A DNA stretch of 64,000 nt from Turritopsis dohrnii (GCA_027922465.2 BQMF02000496.1:62001-126000); one strand, 5' to 3'; counted from the first letter of the stretch, positions 11,699-23,634 are shown. Notes: generated by a model from the sequence alone, not told the origin. A program made the numbers and translations.

Positions 11699-11763
11699 TT
11701 ATTGAAAATGACTACAGTATGTAGTCGAAACGTCGAAAAAAACTGCGCCTCCTGTATGTTTTG
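11697..11763 (+). ncRNA. Decayed hammerhead-ribozyme-like motif in Penelope end repeat
   Basis: GACTAC and GTAGTC form a stem closed by a 5-base loop and followed directly by GAAACGTCG, the arrangement of hammerhead stem II and its GAAA strand. The expected CTGANGA strand reads TTGAAAA, so two core bases differ from consensus and self-cleavage is unlikely. The inverted partner at 9315-9382 has the same sequence. Hammerheads in Penelope ends are established; this assignment rests on the visible core only. Confidence 0.45.
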
Positions 11764-11793
11764 TTTTAATTACGGTCGCAGCGATAGCGAATA

Positions 11794-12237
11794 CACGTTT
11801 TTTTTTTATTAGAACCCAGTTTATAAGAACATTTAGGCTGAAATTCGGCAAAAAATTAAGAACATCGTAAGAACATGCCCAGCCTCGAAGCTAAAAAATT
11901 AGTACATGGAATTGAGACATAAATCATTTAAAAGATAAAATATTTTTACGTTTTTAAAGTAATCGGAAAGATGCGTACAAAAGGTTTAAAAGTTCCACAC
12001 CACTTCTACACCATCAAACTCTTCTACTCCGACGAAGTCCTCATCTTCGTCGCTGAAAAGCACCTTGTATTTTCCGATACGTGTGTTAAAATATCGAATC
12101 TATTATAACGGCGCAATTTTTTTCTTCAGATATTTGATTTCGTATTAAGAACGTCAATCTGAGGCTCAAATTTACTGAAAAAATAAGCACATCCAGGCTC
12201 AGCCAAAATTAAGGTGTTCTAATAAAAAAAAAACGTG
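11794..12237. mobile_element. TA-flanked MITE (pogo/mariner-like), copy 1
   Basis: A 444-bp element between TA dinucleotides with inverted ends CACGTTTTTTTTTTATTAG and its mirror. A second copy in the opposite orientation is at 54.5 kb. On the minus strand near 12000-12060 a short frame encodes SDEDEDFVGVEEFDGVEV in the sister copy, an acidic tail like the C-termini of DDE transposases such as pogo/Tigger. This suggests origin by internal deletion of an autonomous element (inference). Confidence 0.7.
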
Positions 12238-13113
12238 TACCGTATTAAAACACCCGTGGACTCCTACTCCTACTACGACTCCTCCTCCTCCGGCCGAAAT
12301 GGCAATTAGTCTGCGATTTAGAGTCTGCGGGACTGTACTAATAACGCAATGTCAATTCTAATGAAGGAACGCAGCCTTCGAATTTTGGAAGCTTTTCTAT
12401 ATCAAACATTTAAAAGTAGATTGCGTTTTATGTTAAAAGTACATAATATGATAATTTGTAGGTTAATCCATGAAAGAATGAATTCTTATCAAACAGGCCT
12501 ACATAAAAATGGGACTTTTAGTTCATTACGCTAACTGAAAATACTTGATATGTTGCTTTTTTTGTTAGTAAAGCTTTCGTTCGTTAACTATACACTATGT
12601 TTGTGTATAAAGGCTTTCAAAGATCTAGTTCAAACAGGCAGTTATTTGTTGGAATTCATTTCGGTTTCATGAAATTATAATTATAAACAAACATTTTTTT
12701 TTTCTACATGTGCTCTTATGAAAAAATTTCTTATAAAAAAACATACGTTACACAGCTCACGCATGTATAATTCTTTTGTCTTTTAATTAATTGATTGTTG
12801 GTGTTTTCTGATTAGACCCTATTTACACTAACTAATCATTTTTATCAAATTTATCTTTTATGCCTGTTTTCCACCAGTCAGAAAACACCATTAAAGAAGT
12901 TTTTAGAACTTAAAGTAAAATTTCGAAAGCGTTTGTGTGAAAAGTAAACTTGCTGCTACCGTTTTGCGCCATCTGCCTCTTGTTAATGATTTATATAAAT
13001 CTAGTAAAAAGAAATCTCATGAAAAATTACTTGGTAAGAACATAGTTAATAGAAACACATGGTTTGGTGACTCGTGTTTTTCCTATTGTTATACGTCCGG
13101 ATGTTGAAAGTGC
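12238..13113. other. Flank upstream of transposon accessory gene
   Basis: No gene. It should contain the promoter of the gene beginning near 13114-13156. CTCCT/CTACT-rich sequence is at 12260-12292. Confidence 0.4.
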
Positions 13114-14464
13114 ATGTCACGTGATCGTGAAGCTGCAAAGATCAAAATAAATATGGCGTGCAATAGTGAAGATACTGGTAATTTAAGCGATTACAAACAC
13201 TTATTAGAAGACGATTTTGATAGTATTCTTGTTAGGTTAAAGGAATCTGAGCTTTTTGGTAGTGAAAATAATGTTTTAGTGGAAAATGTAAGTATTTAAA
13301 GAATATTTTCTTTCAAAATGAACACAGAATGGTGACTTATTTTGTTATCTTATTGGTTGTTAATTTTTCTCCAGAGAAAATAGTGTGATCGCTTTTCTCT
13401 AGATGGAAGAACAAGATATTACCATCTTTGAGTTCTGTCAAAAACCGTACAAGACTGCTGGAGGCTTACTCAGATACAAACTGATAAAACATTCTTCACA
13501 AACAACAACAGAACAAGAGGAGGTGGTGGTGGTAGACGACACCGTAATGGAGCAGGAAGAACAGTCTTCGATGTTAAGAAACGAAGATTTGCAGGATGGT
13601 CTAAATAAAGTTGTAGAAAAGCTACTCAAGAATACCGTTTATGTCAATATTCATAAGGAATTGGCAGAATTTCCTAACTGCCTTGAGAAATGTGTTCCCC
13701 GATTGACAGAGGCAGTAAATAATGACATAAAGTTCAAGAATACAGATTTATTTTATGCAACATATTATTCGAATATTGTCCAGAAGAGCACAGAAATATT
13801 TCAAACTGGACTTTCAGAGTGTACATCGAAATTGATATTAATTAAACTTGCAGACATACTAATATCAAAATACCAAAATAAAGAACAAAAGACTATTAAT
13901 GAAACTCCTCATGATATACATCCGAGGCAACTTGCAGGATTACAGTACATTGCAGGATATGTAATACATAATCTCCATAAAAAAATAAAATATTCAAAAA
14001 ATTCAACAAGTCATCAAAATCAAATAAGTCTTGCAATTTTGGAGGCTGCAAAGGAAAGTAACAGTGATATTATAGAAAATCAAGTTCTTGTTTCTGCAGT
14101 CAATCGTGGTGGTCTATGGCATGTTACAAAAGATATGCAACAAATTTTTGTCATTTGTGAAAAATATTTCATGCGCAGAACTGGTGGCAAACCAAACACG
14201 TCAGTGAAAGTTGAAGAAATAATATCAAGACTACTTTCCTTTTCATATGTTCAAGATTTGTATGAAAACATTTTACAAAAAGTTGACATGGATTTGTCAG
14301 ATTACAGTGAGGTGAAGAAGAACACAATATTTTCAATCATTCAGTTATATATTCGTGTTCGTATGTTTTCCATTGTGAAAGATTTCAATCAAACGTACAG
14401 ATTAGCTAAAAGTGAAAAAGGAAAAAGAAAAAGAAAAAGAAAAAGAAAAGGAAGGTATGTATAA
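13114..14464 (+). CDS. Two-exon transposon accessory protein (AGYVIHNL / NRGGLWHV family)
   Basis: Exon 1 is 13114-13287, the intron 13288-13402 (GTAAGT ... TTTTCTCTAG), and exon 2 13403-14464, joined in phase 0 for about 411 residues. A better start may be the second Met (about 13153, sequence MACNSEDTG). After the junction comes FEFCQKPYKTAGGL, then RYKLIKH, like a C2H2 finger that has lost its first Cys and first His. Later blocks are QYIAGYVIHNLHKK and NRGGLWHVTKDM, recurring in transposon-associated proteins of aquatic invertebrates (recall only). The tail is a KRKRKRK nuclear-localisation-like stretch. A second donor-like GGAAG-GTATGT overlaps the end, so a further exon is possible. It converges on the P-type transposase at 14.5 kb and is probably part of the same element. 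Confidence 0.6.
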
Positions 14465-15142
14465 ATTGTAGTTGTAGGTACATGTTATATGTATATATAT
14501 ATATATATGATATATATACTACTTATATACTACTTACATACTACTTAGACTTTCTTTTTGATACAGGTTCATCAGATACATTTTCCCACACTCCCTTTTT
14601 GTCATATTTCCCACGATAGTTCCCAGAAAAGTTAGACACCTCTTTTTGAATACGAATGGTGTTGTCATTGAAACCAAACTGGTACATATCTGGATTTTCA
14701 TTACGCCTACCATGACTCCGCTGTGCACTAAAATACTCTTCTGCAGGGCCTTGGCAAAATTTTTCTGTCATAACAAAAGTCATGCCATTTTGTAACAAAA
14801 ATTTAACTGCATCAATGGTAGAGTATGTTGTTATTTGAATTCCCTCATAAGTTTGCTCAGAAATAAACATGTTTGCTTTGTTTGTTTTTGTAAATTCTCC
14901 TGGTCTGTTTGCTATGGATGCTTTCCATTCCTCAAAATATGGCAGAAATTCTTTCTCAAGCCACTCAAACCTCTCATCATCTTGTGCTGTGTAGGGTTTC
15001 AAAAAGCTATTTCGATTTCTTTGGTACTCATTCATTGATCTTACATTTAGGCAGTTAAAGAATTTGTCCATGTACTCACAGTAGTTGGCTACTTCCATTC
15101 CTCCTGTGTTACACCATTTTCTTAAAGCTATAGACATAGACC

Positions 15143-18100
15143 CAGGGGCGGACGCAGAAATATTTTGTAGGTACAGCTCAACTTTTCGGATTCCAATAAG
15201 TATTCCGATTCCCGATTTTTATTCGGGACAACCCGATTTCCGGAAAATGCCGTCCGAAAATGTGCGATCATTTTAACAGACGAGTTCTGTCGCAGTTACT
15301 CACGGTGAACACCCCAGACACCAAAATTACCTTTCACTAAGCATTGCAACCACAGAGCCATAAAGATAGAAGCCAAAATTTAAAACTTTATTCGATATTA
15401 GCACAACAAAAGTAAATACAACATAATATAAAATGTCAACGTCTTTTATGTACAAAGTCATAAAACTAGTACTGTATTCTATATCCAATAAAACATGTTC
15501 CTTCTGTTGTACGAAAAACCTCCTAGCATGCTCACTTTCAAGAAAGTTCCAGTTCCAGACTTGATTAAATTAATTTGCTGTTTGTTGCTGCAGCAGTAGG
15601 TGCTGATACTGTTAATGTTTCTAAAAAGACAGACAATGAACAATTAAGATATGTTACATTATAGTAAATTAGTATGATATATAGTAACCATTAACCATTC
15701 AATTAACTGATTTTTCAATCTCTAAATAAAATACAGATCATGAAATCTTACTTAAATTCCATGGTTAAATTAACAGGGTACACCATGTGAAGGTAAGACA
15801 TTGGATTAGGAATCCCAAAAGGAGAAATGCAAATGCAAGTAAATACAAATCAATCATATCATTTTTGGATATAAAACAAAATCTAGTCAAAGTCTAGTCA
15901 ATATTCAAACTAGCAATCAGAAGTATTTCTATGTACATTGTACAGTCCATACATACTAAAGCAAAACTGTAAACACAACAAAATACATCCTATTTCAAGC
16001 TATAATGAAGATGACTATAAACAGGACAGCTGAAGCCATGCGACATGTTCAGTGTACATTTCTCATGACGTTTATCAAAACTTATTAACTTTCCTACCAA
16101 AAAGCACACAATACAAACAGTTTATAACATTCATGCAGTTTCTCTTTTTTCTTATCACTTGATCTTCTGGGTATTTGTTGCCAATTTTCATTTCTTTTTA
16201 TCTTAACTGTTTTATGTCTTTTTATTGTAAATACAAGCAATTATTGAGCTGTGTATAAGTAAGATATCAATCTGAATATTTTTTAACCTGAAGATGCCAC
16301 ATAAGCTTGTACTTGGGGAATAACACCACGAAGAATAAGTATTTAGCCTTTTCAACAGAAATGACTGTCCATATGTTTTTTAGGAAAAACACAGGATTTC
16401 TATAAAGAACCAGACTTTTACTAAGAAAACCAAGAACCAATGGAACATAGCGATTATGGGGAAAATGCTTGAGGTCTCCTCAAAACAAAACATGGATTGT
16501 GAGATTGAAGGGTAACTCCTTCAGGTTACAAGGCTACATTAACTGATCAAGCGTTGATTTAATTTTGCACTGATTTAAATGATGAATGTTGTGATTGAAT
16601 TTCAGTTTGCTTCCACATTAACTAAATATAAACCTATCAGTTACATCTGAAACATCAGAGGATACACAGAAATGCAACAAGGAAATAAAATTTTTACGAC
16701 TTTTTAGAAACGGTATTACTTAAGAATCCCCTAGACAATTTTATACTTGTAGGTATGGTTTTAATTTTATTGTAACATATACCTGAAGATGTTCGAGAGA
16801 ACACGAGAGAAAGCTTCGTGTAATTTTGTAAAATATTTTTAACTTTTGTTTCTGAAAAAATATATAAATCTCATGGCTGTATACTTCAACAAAACACAAC
16901 AAGGAAATGTTTCCTTTAAATATTTATCCTTGATCTTTAGCAAATGCTTTTAACAACAAATGGTTGTTTATGGCAAACATATAAACAACAAATGGTGATC
17001 ACTGTAAAATGCAGAGTTGAGCTGTGAAGTATTAATCATGTAAGAGCCCCTAACAAACTCACTGACGAATTACTTCCAAATAAAGCTAGCAAAACATATA
17101 GCTATACAAACAGTTATCACACCAAAATATCTCAAGATAATGTAATAATTTTTAAAAATCAAAGTTAACGTAATGTAAGTTAGCAAACTCTGTATTTTTT
17201 TAATCACGACTAGTGTACCATGTTCAAACTACATAACAAGTTTTTAAAGTAATCAAGACAACATCAACAACTCGGAGTAAAATTCTAAAGTTCAGAGTTT
17301 AGCAAGGCAAAAGATAATAAAAAATCATGAAATTATGTTCTTTTTCCACAAATTTACATCAAGAGTAGAGATATGTGTGAACAAATTATATTGAATCTAA
17401 ACTCACATTCATCTTTGTTTATTTGTTCTGCATTTAAATTAAACAAATTAATAATTAAAACAAAACAAACAAAACTGGTGAAGATTTAAAAAATACAAAG
17501 TTTTAATAAACGAGAAAACATAAACTTACTTTGCATCCATCACGATGTTTTCTTTCATCTTCTGCTAGGTATTTCTCAGCTCTAAAGTCCCTTCTCGTTT
17601 GGAGAAATAAAAAAGTCTTGGAGAACAATGATTCTCTGTAGTGGTAAAATCAAGAAAGGGTTCCACGCACGTGTATGGTATGGGCTTTGAGCTGTATTTG
17701 AGCTGTATTTGACCACTCTACCGACGACCGAAAGACCTAAAGGCTTACACTTTGGGCTAAAACCTATTATCGTTCTACGTACTTTAGGCACGAGAGCTGT
17801 ACTGTTCAAACAGACGGAAGAACGAAAGAATTACTGCTAAGCTGCGATTAGGGCTATGGGTGTCGAACTACCGTAGAATCGGGACTTGAGCTGTATCTTT
17901 GAGCTGTATCGATACAGCTCAAAACTGTTAGTTATAATTCGTATCATCATAGATCAGAAGGGGCCGTTTTTTGAGCTGTAAAGAAGAACAATCAGGCGGT
18001 GGGGTTTGCAGTTATAGCTTACCTAAAATTTGCGAGTCAAATGGGGCGCCAACAAATAATGCGCTAATCCATAAATAAATGTATTAGACAGATTTTTGAG

Positions 18101-18247
18101 TGACGGCGTCGCGTCGCGTGATAAATGACGACGTAAAAAATCGACGAAAAGAATAGGAGAACGGCCGTAACTCATTTAGTAACCATTCTCTTGACGAAAT
18201 TTTACTACAGCTTGAGCTGTATGAGCTGTACCCTGCGTCCGCCCCTG
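15143..18247. mobile_element. hAT-like non-autonomous element, 3.1 kb, inside the P-type transposase
   Basis: Ends are CAGGGGCGGACGCAG and its inverted copy. The 5-bp duplication AGACC flanks it (15138-15142 and 18248-18252). Removing it restores the transposase frame (SRS-MSIALRKW). The right third has many copies of TTGAGCTGTA (about 17690-17705, 17885-17925, 17970, 18210-18230) and the left end has the inverted TACAGCTCAA (15170 onward): subterminal sites likely to bind transposase. No transposase-like frame exists inside. The 17582-17809 minus frame only reads through these repeats. Confidence 0.8.
15270..17580. other. Non-coding interior of the 3.1-kb hAT-like element
   Basis: AT-rich filler with no protein, RNA gene or clear nested element recognised. 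Confidence 0.5.
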
Positions 18248-20435
18248 AGACCGACTAAGAACTTGCACTGCGTATTTCACAGTCATCTTTGAATATGGTG
18301 TAAGATATATATGTTGATCTGTAATCTTTGGTACCACTTTTAAACTGTTATGCAAATCTTCCCTATAAATTTGCATGATGTGACTCCAAGTAAATATGAG
18401 CCATTATTCCACATACATCTCCCATTGTTTTCCATACTGGAATGATACAAACAGTTTCTTGCTGTTTTCATTAAATGAGGGGCATCAGCAAAAAAATAAA
18501 TGAATCTCTCTGGGGAAAATACGTTGACAGTTTTGTAGCAAACAGGTTTGGTTGGAGTAGGGTTCATTAGGTGGTGAAGACGGAAAAATTTTCTGTTAGG
18601 TGATGCTCCATCAGCAGTCACAGGTATAACTTGAAGCTTGCACACTATTTCAAGTAGATAAACTGCTTCCCAAAATAGCTGCATGATCTGACTACTTTTA
18701 ATTCCATCAGTGGCATAGTACCCAAAACAATATTTTAGTGGTGTTGCTAACCCTCTAATGTAGAATATAAGAGCATGTGTGGCAAGTGTATTTTGTTCAT
18801 CTCCAAAACTAAGGAAATTAAGATCTGGATCCCCAAGGTCTAAAAATCCAATCAATTCATCATTGTGCTTATCGAACACCAGGTTTGATTTTATTTTCAT
18901 CTCATCAAACATAAGGCATATAAAGCGCTGACAGCCAGAGTATTTCCTTGTCCTGGATTGAAGGTTTTCAATGGTTCCTGGTTGGAAACCAACACCAGGT
19001 TTAATGTGGTTCTTGTAATCTCTCAAAGTTCTGGAACTTGGCAGCCTCAGTATTCCACTATTCCTTATTTCTTCATAGGCAGATGAGGATTTGGCATGAA
19101 GAGACAAGCAATATCGGATCAACATTGGATGAAATCTGGCACCAAGTTTGTCACATTGAAACAATCTGCTTTGCTGTTCCCAGACCAACTTCATGAATGG
19201 TGTTACGTTGGTTTGGTTTGAACCAAAAATGTTTACAAAATCGTTTGTTAGTTCTTTGTTAACTTGAACGTTTGTTTGTTTTAAAATTTGTCTCATTTTT
19301 TCTAGGTCTTTTTCTAATTGAGAACATTTTAGTCTTTGTTCTTGAAATGATTTTTGTAAGCGGATAGTGCTGGTTGCAGAAATTGGTGCCTTAGGTTTTG
19401 CTGGTTGCTGGTTTTTATTTGATTTAATTCTATTCTCCTTATTAAAAAGAAGTTCTTGAGATAAACAATCCCCACACTGAATGTTTTTCGAGGATACCAT
19501 TTTAGCAACCAGTACTTCACAACTTTTGACCCTTCTGAAAGTTAATGACCCATAAGGCACCAAAATACTTTCTTCATTTTCGTCTGAGTTTAAAGCTTTG
19601 TGTGAAATAGGCACTTGTTGAACAATAACATTTGCTGATATGCCTTCTGATATGACTCCATTGCATAGTGTACTAGCCAAACATAGCTTTGCTAATTCCG
19701 ATATAGTGATGTTTCTCAAAGAACGTTTGTATGTTTTATAAATATGGTGGTCTTCCGGAAGGAGCCAACCAAAAACTTCAATAGTGTAGGCTAAAGTTTC
19801 ATCTAGCGTCAATTTTATGTAAGGTACGGAAAGGTCTTGTTTTTTATATTTATAGGCCAACGTAATTTCATGGCTTATATGAATTTCCCAGTCTTCAAGT
19901 GTTTTTAAACTGTTTAGTCTTGATTTCAAATCGTCGAAGCTCGTGTAGTAAGATTTGTTTTTCTGTTCGTGAATTTGAACAATCGAACGATGTTTTCTTT
20001 CATTTTGTACAGTTGACTTGGTATCATGACTCTTTACCGGCATATTTAGTGTTGGTACAACGCCATGTTTAAGCTTTTTCTTTGTTAATTTTTCTCCGAC
20101 AACTATAATAAAACGACAGTTATTCACGAGCAAAATACTCTAGATTACGAAAAATCGATGTTTTTTAGAAAATCCGAAACAGACTGAAATGACTAGAAAA
20201 TTAACTTACATATTTCGATATCATCAGGTTTAAAATGTCTTTCACATGCATATGCGTGACTTTTTTCTATCAAGGCTTTGAAATTTTTATCAACTTCTCT
20301 TGACCTCGTGATTTCTGCCAACCAACGTGTTCTCCAATTCTTGTCAAGATCTGCGGATGGAATTTTAAAAATTCCTATACCTTTTGTACTCCTGCACACC
20401 CCACAACCAACTACTGAACAATTTTGGCCTGGCAT

Positions 20436-20934
20436 GAGTTAAACTTTTTTTATAACGAGTTGTAAATACATTTTCCAGTGCGCGTTGTGCTTCAATATTT
20501 CTATCACAAAATATTGAATACCAACACCTTCAGTATTTAACTGTGGATTTTGTAATTATATTTTTTATTTTTGAAAGATAAAAAAACATGTATTGTTTTT
20601 ACGGGTTTTTTTTCTTGTCTTTTTTCTCAGATCAAAATTACGTTAACAATTTCTGATATACTTTCAAAGATCACAGCTCAGAATATGAAAAATAAATGAA
20701 AGTATCTAGAAAACATCGCTTCGGGTATACTTTACTACGGTCAAAATCATATAATAATTCTTCAAAACATTTTTGTTTTGCAGCTTCATGTCACTTTAAA
20801 AAAGATCAAATCGATGAATAACATATTTGAATAGGCTATTGAAAGGCTCCAAACCATCTGTATTTCTATTAACTATGGTAAGAAAAAGGAGCAAGCTAAA
20901 TCTGAGGGCGGTGCGATCGCACCCAACGCACCCT
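20436..20934. other. 5' flank of the P-type transposase
   Basis: No gene. It should hold the transposase promoter. Near 20907-20931 lies GGGCGGTGCGATCGCACCC, a palindrome next to the terminal motif. Confidence 0.4.
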
Positions 20935-20950
20935 GTCAGTTACGCCACTG
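20935..20950 (-). repeat. Candidate right terminus matching 9148-9163
   Basis: Exact inverted copy of CAGTGGCGTAACTGAC. It lies about 500 bp outside the transposase start, a plausible position for a transposon end. See the left partner for the caveats. Confidence 0.4.
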
Positions 20951-21183
20951 AAGTTGGACTCCGAGTTTGAGGGTACATTACTTTTTATATGTAAAACATT
21001 TTTCAAAAATTTTTACATCACGAGACGCGAAATTTTATAAGCTTTTCAATGATACAAAAATACCAGTGAAGAAGAAAAAGCGATGATTGAAATCGTTCTA
21101 TTTTACTAAAATGCTTCATAAAAAGAAGTGTTTTAAGAATTAAAGAACTTACGGTCAGTTCTGTGATATATTTGTATTCTAGT

Positions 21184-21400
21184 CAACCTCGTTCCCAGGG
21201 CTTCTTCGAAACGAAAGAAAGCCCTGGCACAGGCCGATAAAAAATCATCCAAAATAAGGGTGATTTTCTCACTCAGCGGTCTTTTTAGGGCCTCCGTGCT
21301 TCACAAACAAACGGCGAGTTATAATGGAAGATGTCAGGCAATTTGCATTGGAAAATGCAGGGCTTTCTTTCGTTTCGAAGAAGACCTGGGAACGAGGTTG
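21184..21400. mobile_element. 217-bp foldback MITE with 10-bp duplication (Mutator-like)
   Basis: Inverted arms starting CAACCTCGTTCCCAGG and containing CTTCTTCGAAACGAAAGAAA, with a loop of about 100 bp. They are flanked by the perfect duplication GTATTCTAGT (21174-21183 and 21401-21410). A duplication of this length points to a Mutator-like element. The short frames here are readings of the arms. Confidence 0.8.
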
Positions 21401-21410
21401 GTATTCTAGT

Positions 21411-23190
21411 TTCTTGACTAGAAAAGTGGAATGTAGTATTGCGAGGTTCATGTTTTCAATCAAAGATTTACATTGTTCAAGAGGTTTTTTAATCGATTTC
21501 TCAGAAAAACGATTGTCTTGTACTTTAGTCATATGACTCATTTTGTAATGGCAGCTACATACAACATACATACAAGGGTGGTATATTATGCAAACGTATT
21601 CTTAGAATTAAGATAAAGGAATAAAAAAACATAAAAATAAAGAAAAAGGATAAGAGATTATTACGAAAGTCGTAAAGACTTAAGTCAGCATTTTTCGTAT
21701 CTTTAAATAATTAAGTATTTTAAGAATTTAATACATTGAGAATTCTTTTTACACTTTTCAAAATGCTTTCCCATTTGAAGAAAATACTCAAAATTCAAAA
21801 GATTGTTTGTCACGTCTAAAAAGTGTGATTGCGTCATTTCTATTCACATTCAGAAAACATTCCAATGACAAAAACCTTGGAAGCGTAAATATCGCCCTTA
21901 ATTCAGATCGATCAAGAGTGCATTATCAACAGGTTTTCAGAATAACAACTGTCTTTCTGTGATGTTACATTCTACCATTTATTCTTATTACTAATAATTA
22001 TAAAGTTCTCCCAGACTTAGCTTGATTTTCTTTAGCGTCATTATAAAGACTATGAACCTGAGAAAAGCATGACCGAAACCAATGCATGAATGTCGGCGTA
22101 TTTGTATCATATCTGAACGTAATTTACCTTTCCTATTGCAATGAAAACGGATCGAGTAAGCATGACCTTTGAATATCATGAAATCACACAAAACTCACGG
22201 AATACTATTGAATCCTTTTGATGTAACCATTAATATTGAGACAACGGCATAAATTCTTTTTCTTTTTTAGCCTTTCTTTCAGCTTTCTAACAGTGGCTTC
22301 AATATATGATTTGTGTCATGGCGTTTCCTGTAAACTTAGAAATACATAACAAATTTTGCCTTAATGAAGCTTATCCTTGATAAGTAGTTCTGAAAAGTTA
22401 AAACATTTACTACGCTATTAGTTTTCTGTAGCATCCCTTTTTACCCGTTTTGTCGACAGACCATTTAATGATTTCCTTAACTTTACTTACTAGCAGTGCA
22501 TTTGATCGTTTTTTCAATGTTGAAGGGAAATAGGCTCCACTACTAGTCAACTGCTTGTTGCAGGTCTGTAGGCAGAAGAGCAACCCTTTACGTAAACCCA
22601 AGGACTCAAACCTCTCAGCTACTTACTAACTTAACACTGAGTGAGAAGAAAAAATAAATTCAACGAGGCTTCACTCAGCGCCGTTACGTTTTCGAAACAT
22701 TCTTTCTTTTAAAAGCTACAATGACGTATTACACATCAATTTCTCTGAAATTAAATGTTTTAAAATTAAGCAGGTTATTTTCCTTAAGACTCTTCTTAAC
22801 GTTTTGCATTATCGATTCTTTTGAAATATTCTTTGCCGTCTTTTTCAGAACAAAAAAACTGTTCTGGAAGATCGTGATATTTCGGTTTCATATTTGGCTA
22901 AGTGAACATCTCTGAATATATTGATTACACAAATGAGATCTCACGTTGCCATTGAATTACCTATCTTTCAGTTTCATAATTTACTGTGATTCAATTTTCT
23001 GAAACACGTTCAGTTGCACAAGAAGTAATGGAATTTTATGGAGATTTTACGTATCAAATAGTTTTGAAACAAAGACGTCTTTTATTTCAGTTCCTAGTCT
23101 TTGTAATATCGCTTAAGACATTATAAGAAACGGGAGGCGAAACTGCTTCTTAGTTCAGTTTCATCAAGTAAAACTTTGCTGATAATTGCA
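21411..23190. other. Intergenic, no gene seen
   Basis: AT-rich. Frames at 21991-22191, 22410-22601 and 22721-22915 show no motif, splice context or family resemblance. Confidence 0.45.
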
Positions 23191-23200
23191 CTTTTTGACA

Positions 23201-23292
23201 ATATATAAAGAAGTAAAAAGACTGAGATGCAATCAAAGATATTCCACATCGGATTTTCACAGACACAGTCAACCAAACGTCTTGAGACACAG
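23201..23292 (+). promoter_or_regulatory. TATA box and untranslated first exon of claudin-like gene B
   Basis: ATATATAAAG at 23201-23210 is a good TATA box. About 80 bp downstream the sequence reaches a splice donor, ACACAG-GTAATA (exon end 23292). The acceptor is most likely TTTTTACAATAG ending at 23623, 11 bp before the ATG. The same layout (TATA, short exon, donor after CAG) recurs at 61.4 kb. Confidence 0.5.
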
Positions 23293-23634
23293 GTAATAAA
23301 CTAGTATTTAATTCGCAAGTTTTTTCGTCTATAATTGATCTTCACATTCAATGCTTCCCTTTAAAAGATGATTGTACAACATGCAAGGGTGATAACTGTA
23401 ATTATAGTGTACGATAGTGTATGAATAAAGCAACTAATAAAATTTAGAGACCAAATAAATAATTTCATTTCAGTGAAGTTCCCGTCCTTGCGTAGTAACA
23501 TCTTTTGTAACTGTCAATAGCAAAATAAGACGTTTCCATTGGCAATATAGTTCACTGCCAATTTCAAATTCGCCTTTTTTTATAACAATCTTAGTTTGAA
23601 ATCAAATTAAATTTTTACAATAGTTTAATTAAAG

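Larger units (their letters stand above)
9315..11764 (-). mobile_element. Penelope-like retroelement, 5'-truncated, with inverted end repeats
   Basis: A reverse transcriptase/GIY-YIG gene on the minus strand is bounded by inverted copies of a sequence of about 68 bp (9315-9382 and 11695-11763). Each copy contains a hairpin-forming GACTACAGTATGTAGTC next to GAAACGTCG. Inverted or tandem end repeats with a hammerhead-like core are typical of Penelope-like elements. The RT frame starts abruptly at the right repeat, so the 5' part is missing. The HIRAN-bearing TIR element at 9.39-10.34 kb is inserted in its 3' part. Confidence 0.75.
14541..20435 (-). pseudogene. P-element-type (THAP9-like) transposase, disrupted
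   Basis: Exon 1 (20435-20210) encodes a THAP zinc finger: C-x4-C near the start (CSVVGCGVC), a central W, and CERHF near the end. The intron is 20209-20103 (GTAAGT ... TTTTATTATAG). The join gives DDIEIF-VGEKLTKKKLKHG then VPTLNMP, the usual THAP-to-linker sequence. A coiled-coil stretch follows (LEKDLEKMRQILKQTNVQVN). The RNase-H-like domain has FDEMKI and TADGASPNRKFF, carrying the two catalytic Asp, and the C-terminal part (15137-14541) has AEEYFSAQRSHGRRNENPD around the likely third acid. Two lesions break it: a 1-bp deletion near 18387 (LLG instead of LLW-SHIMQ) and the hAT-like insertion at 15143-18247. Both leave the rest readable, so inactivation is recent. Confidence 0.85.

Noticed and set aside
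14534..15276. Short frames 14534-14728, 14835-15038 and 15085-15276
   Set aside because: Alternative readings of the P-type transposase C-terminal exon or of the adjoining element end.
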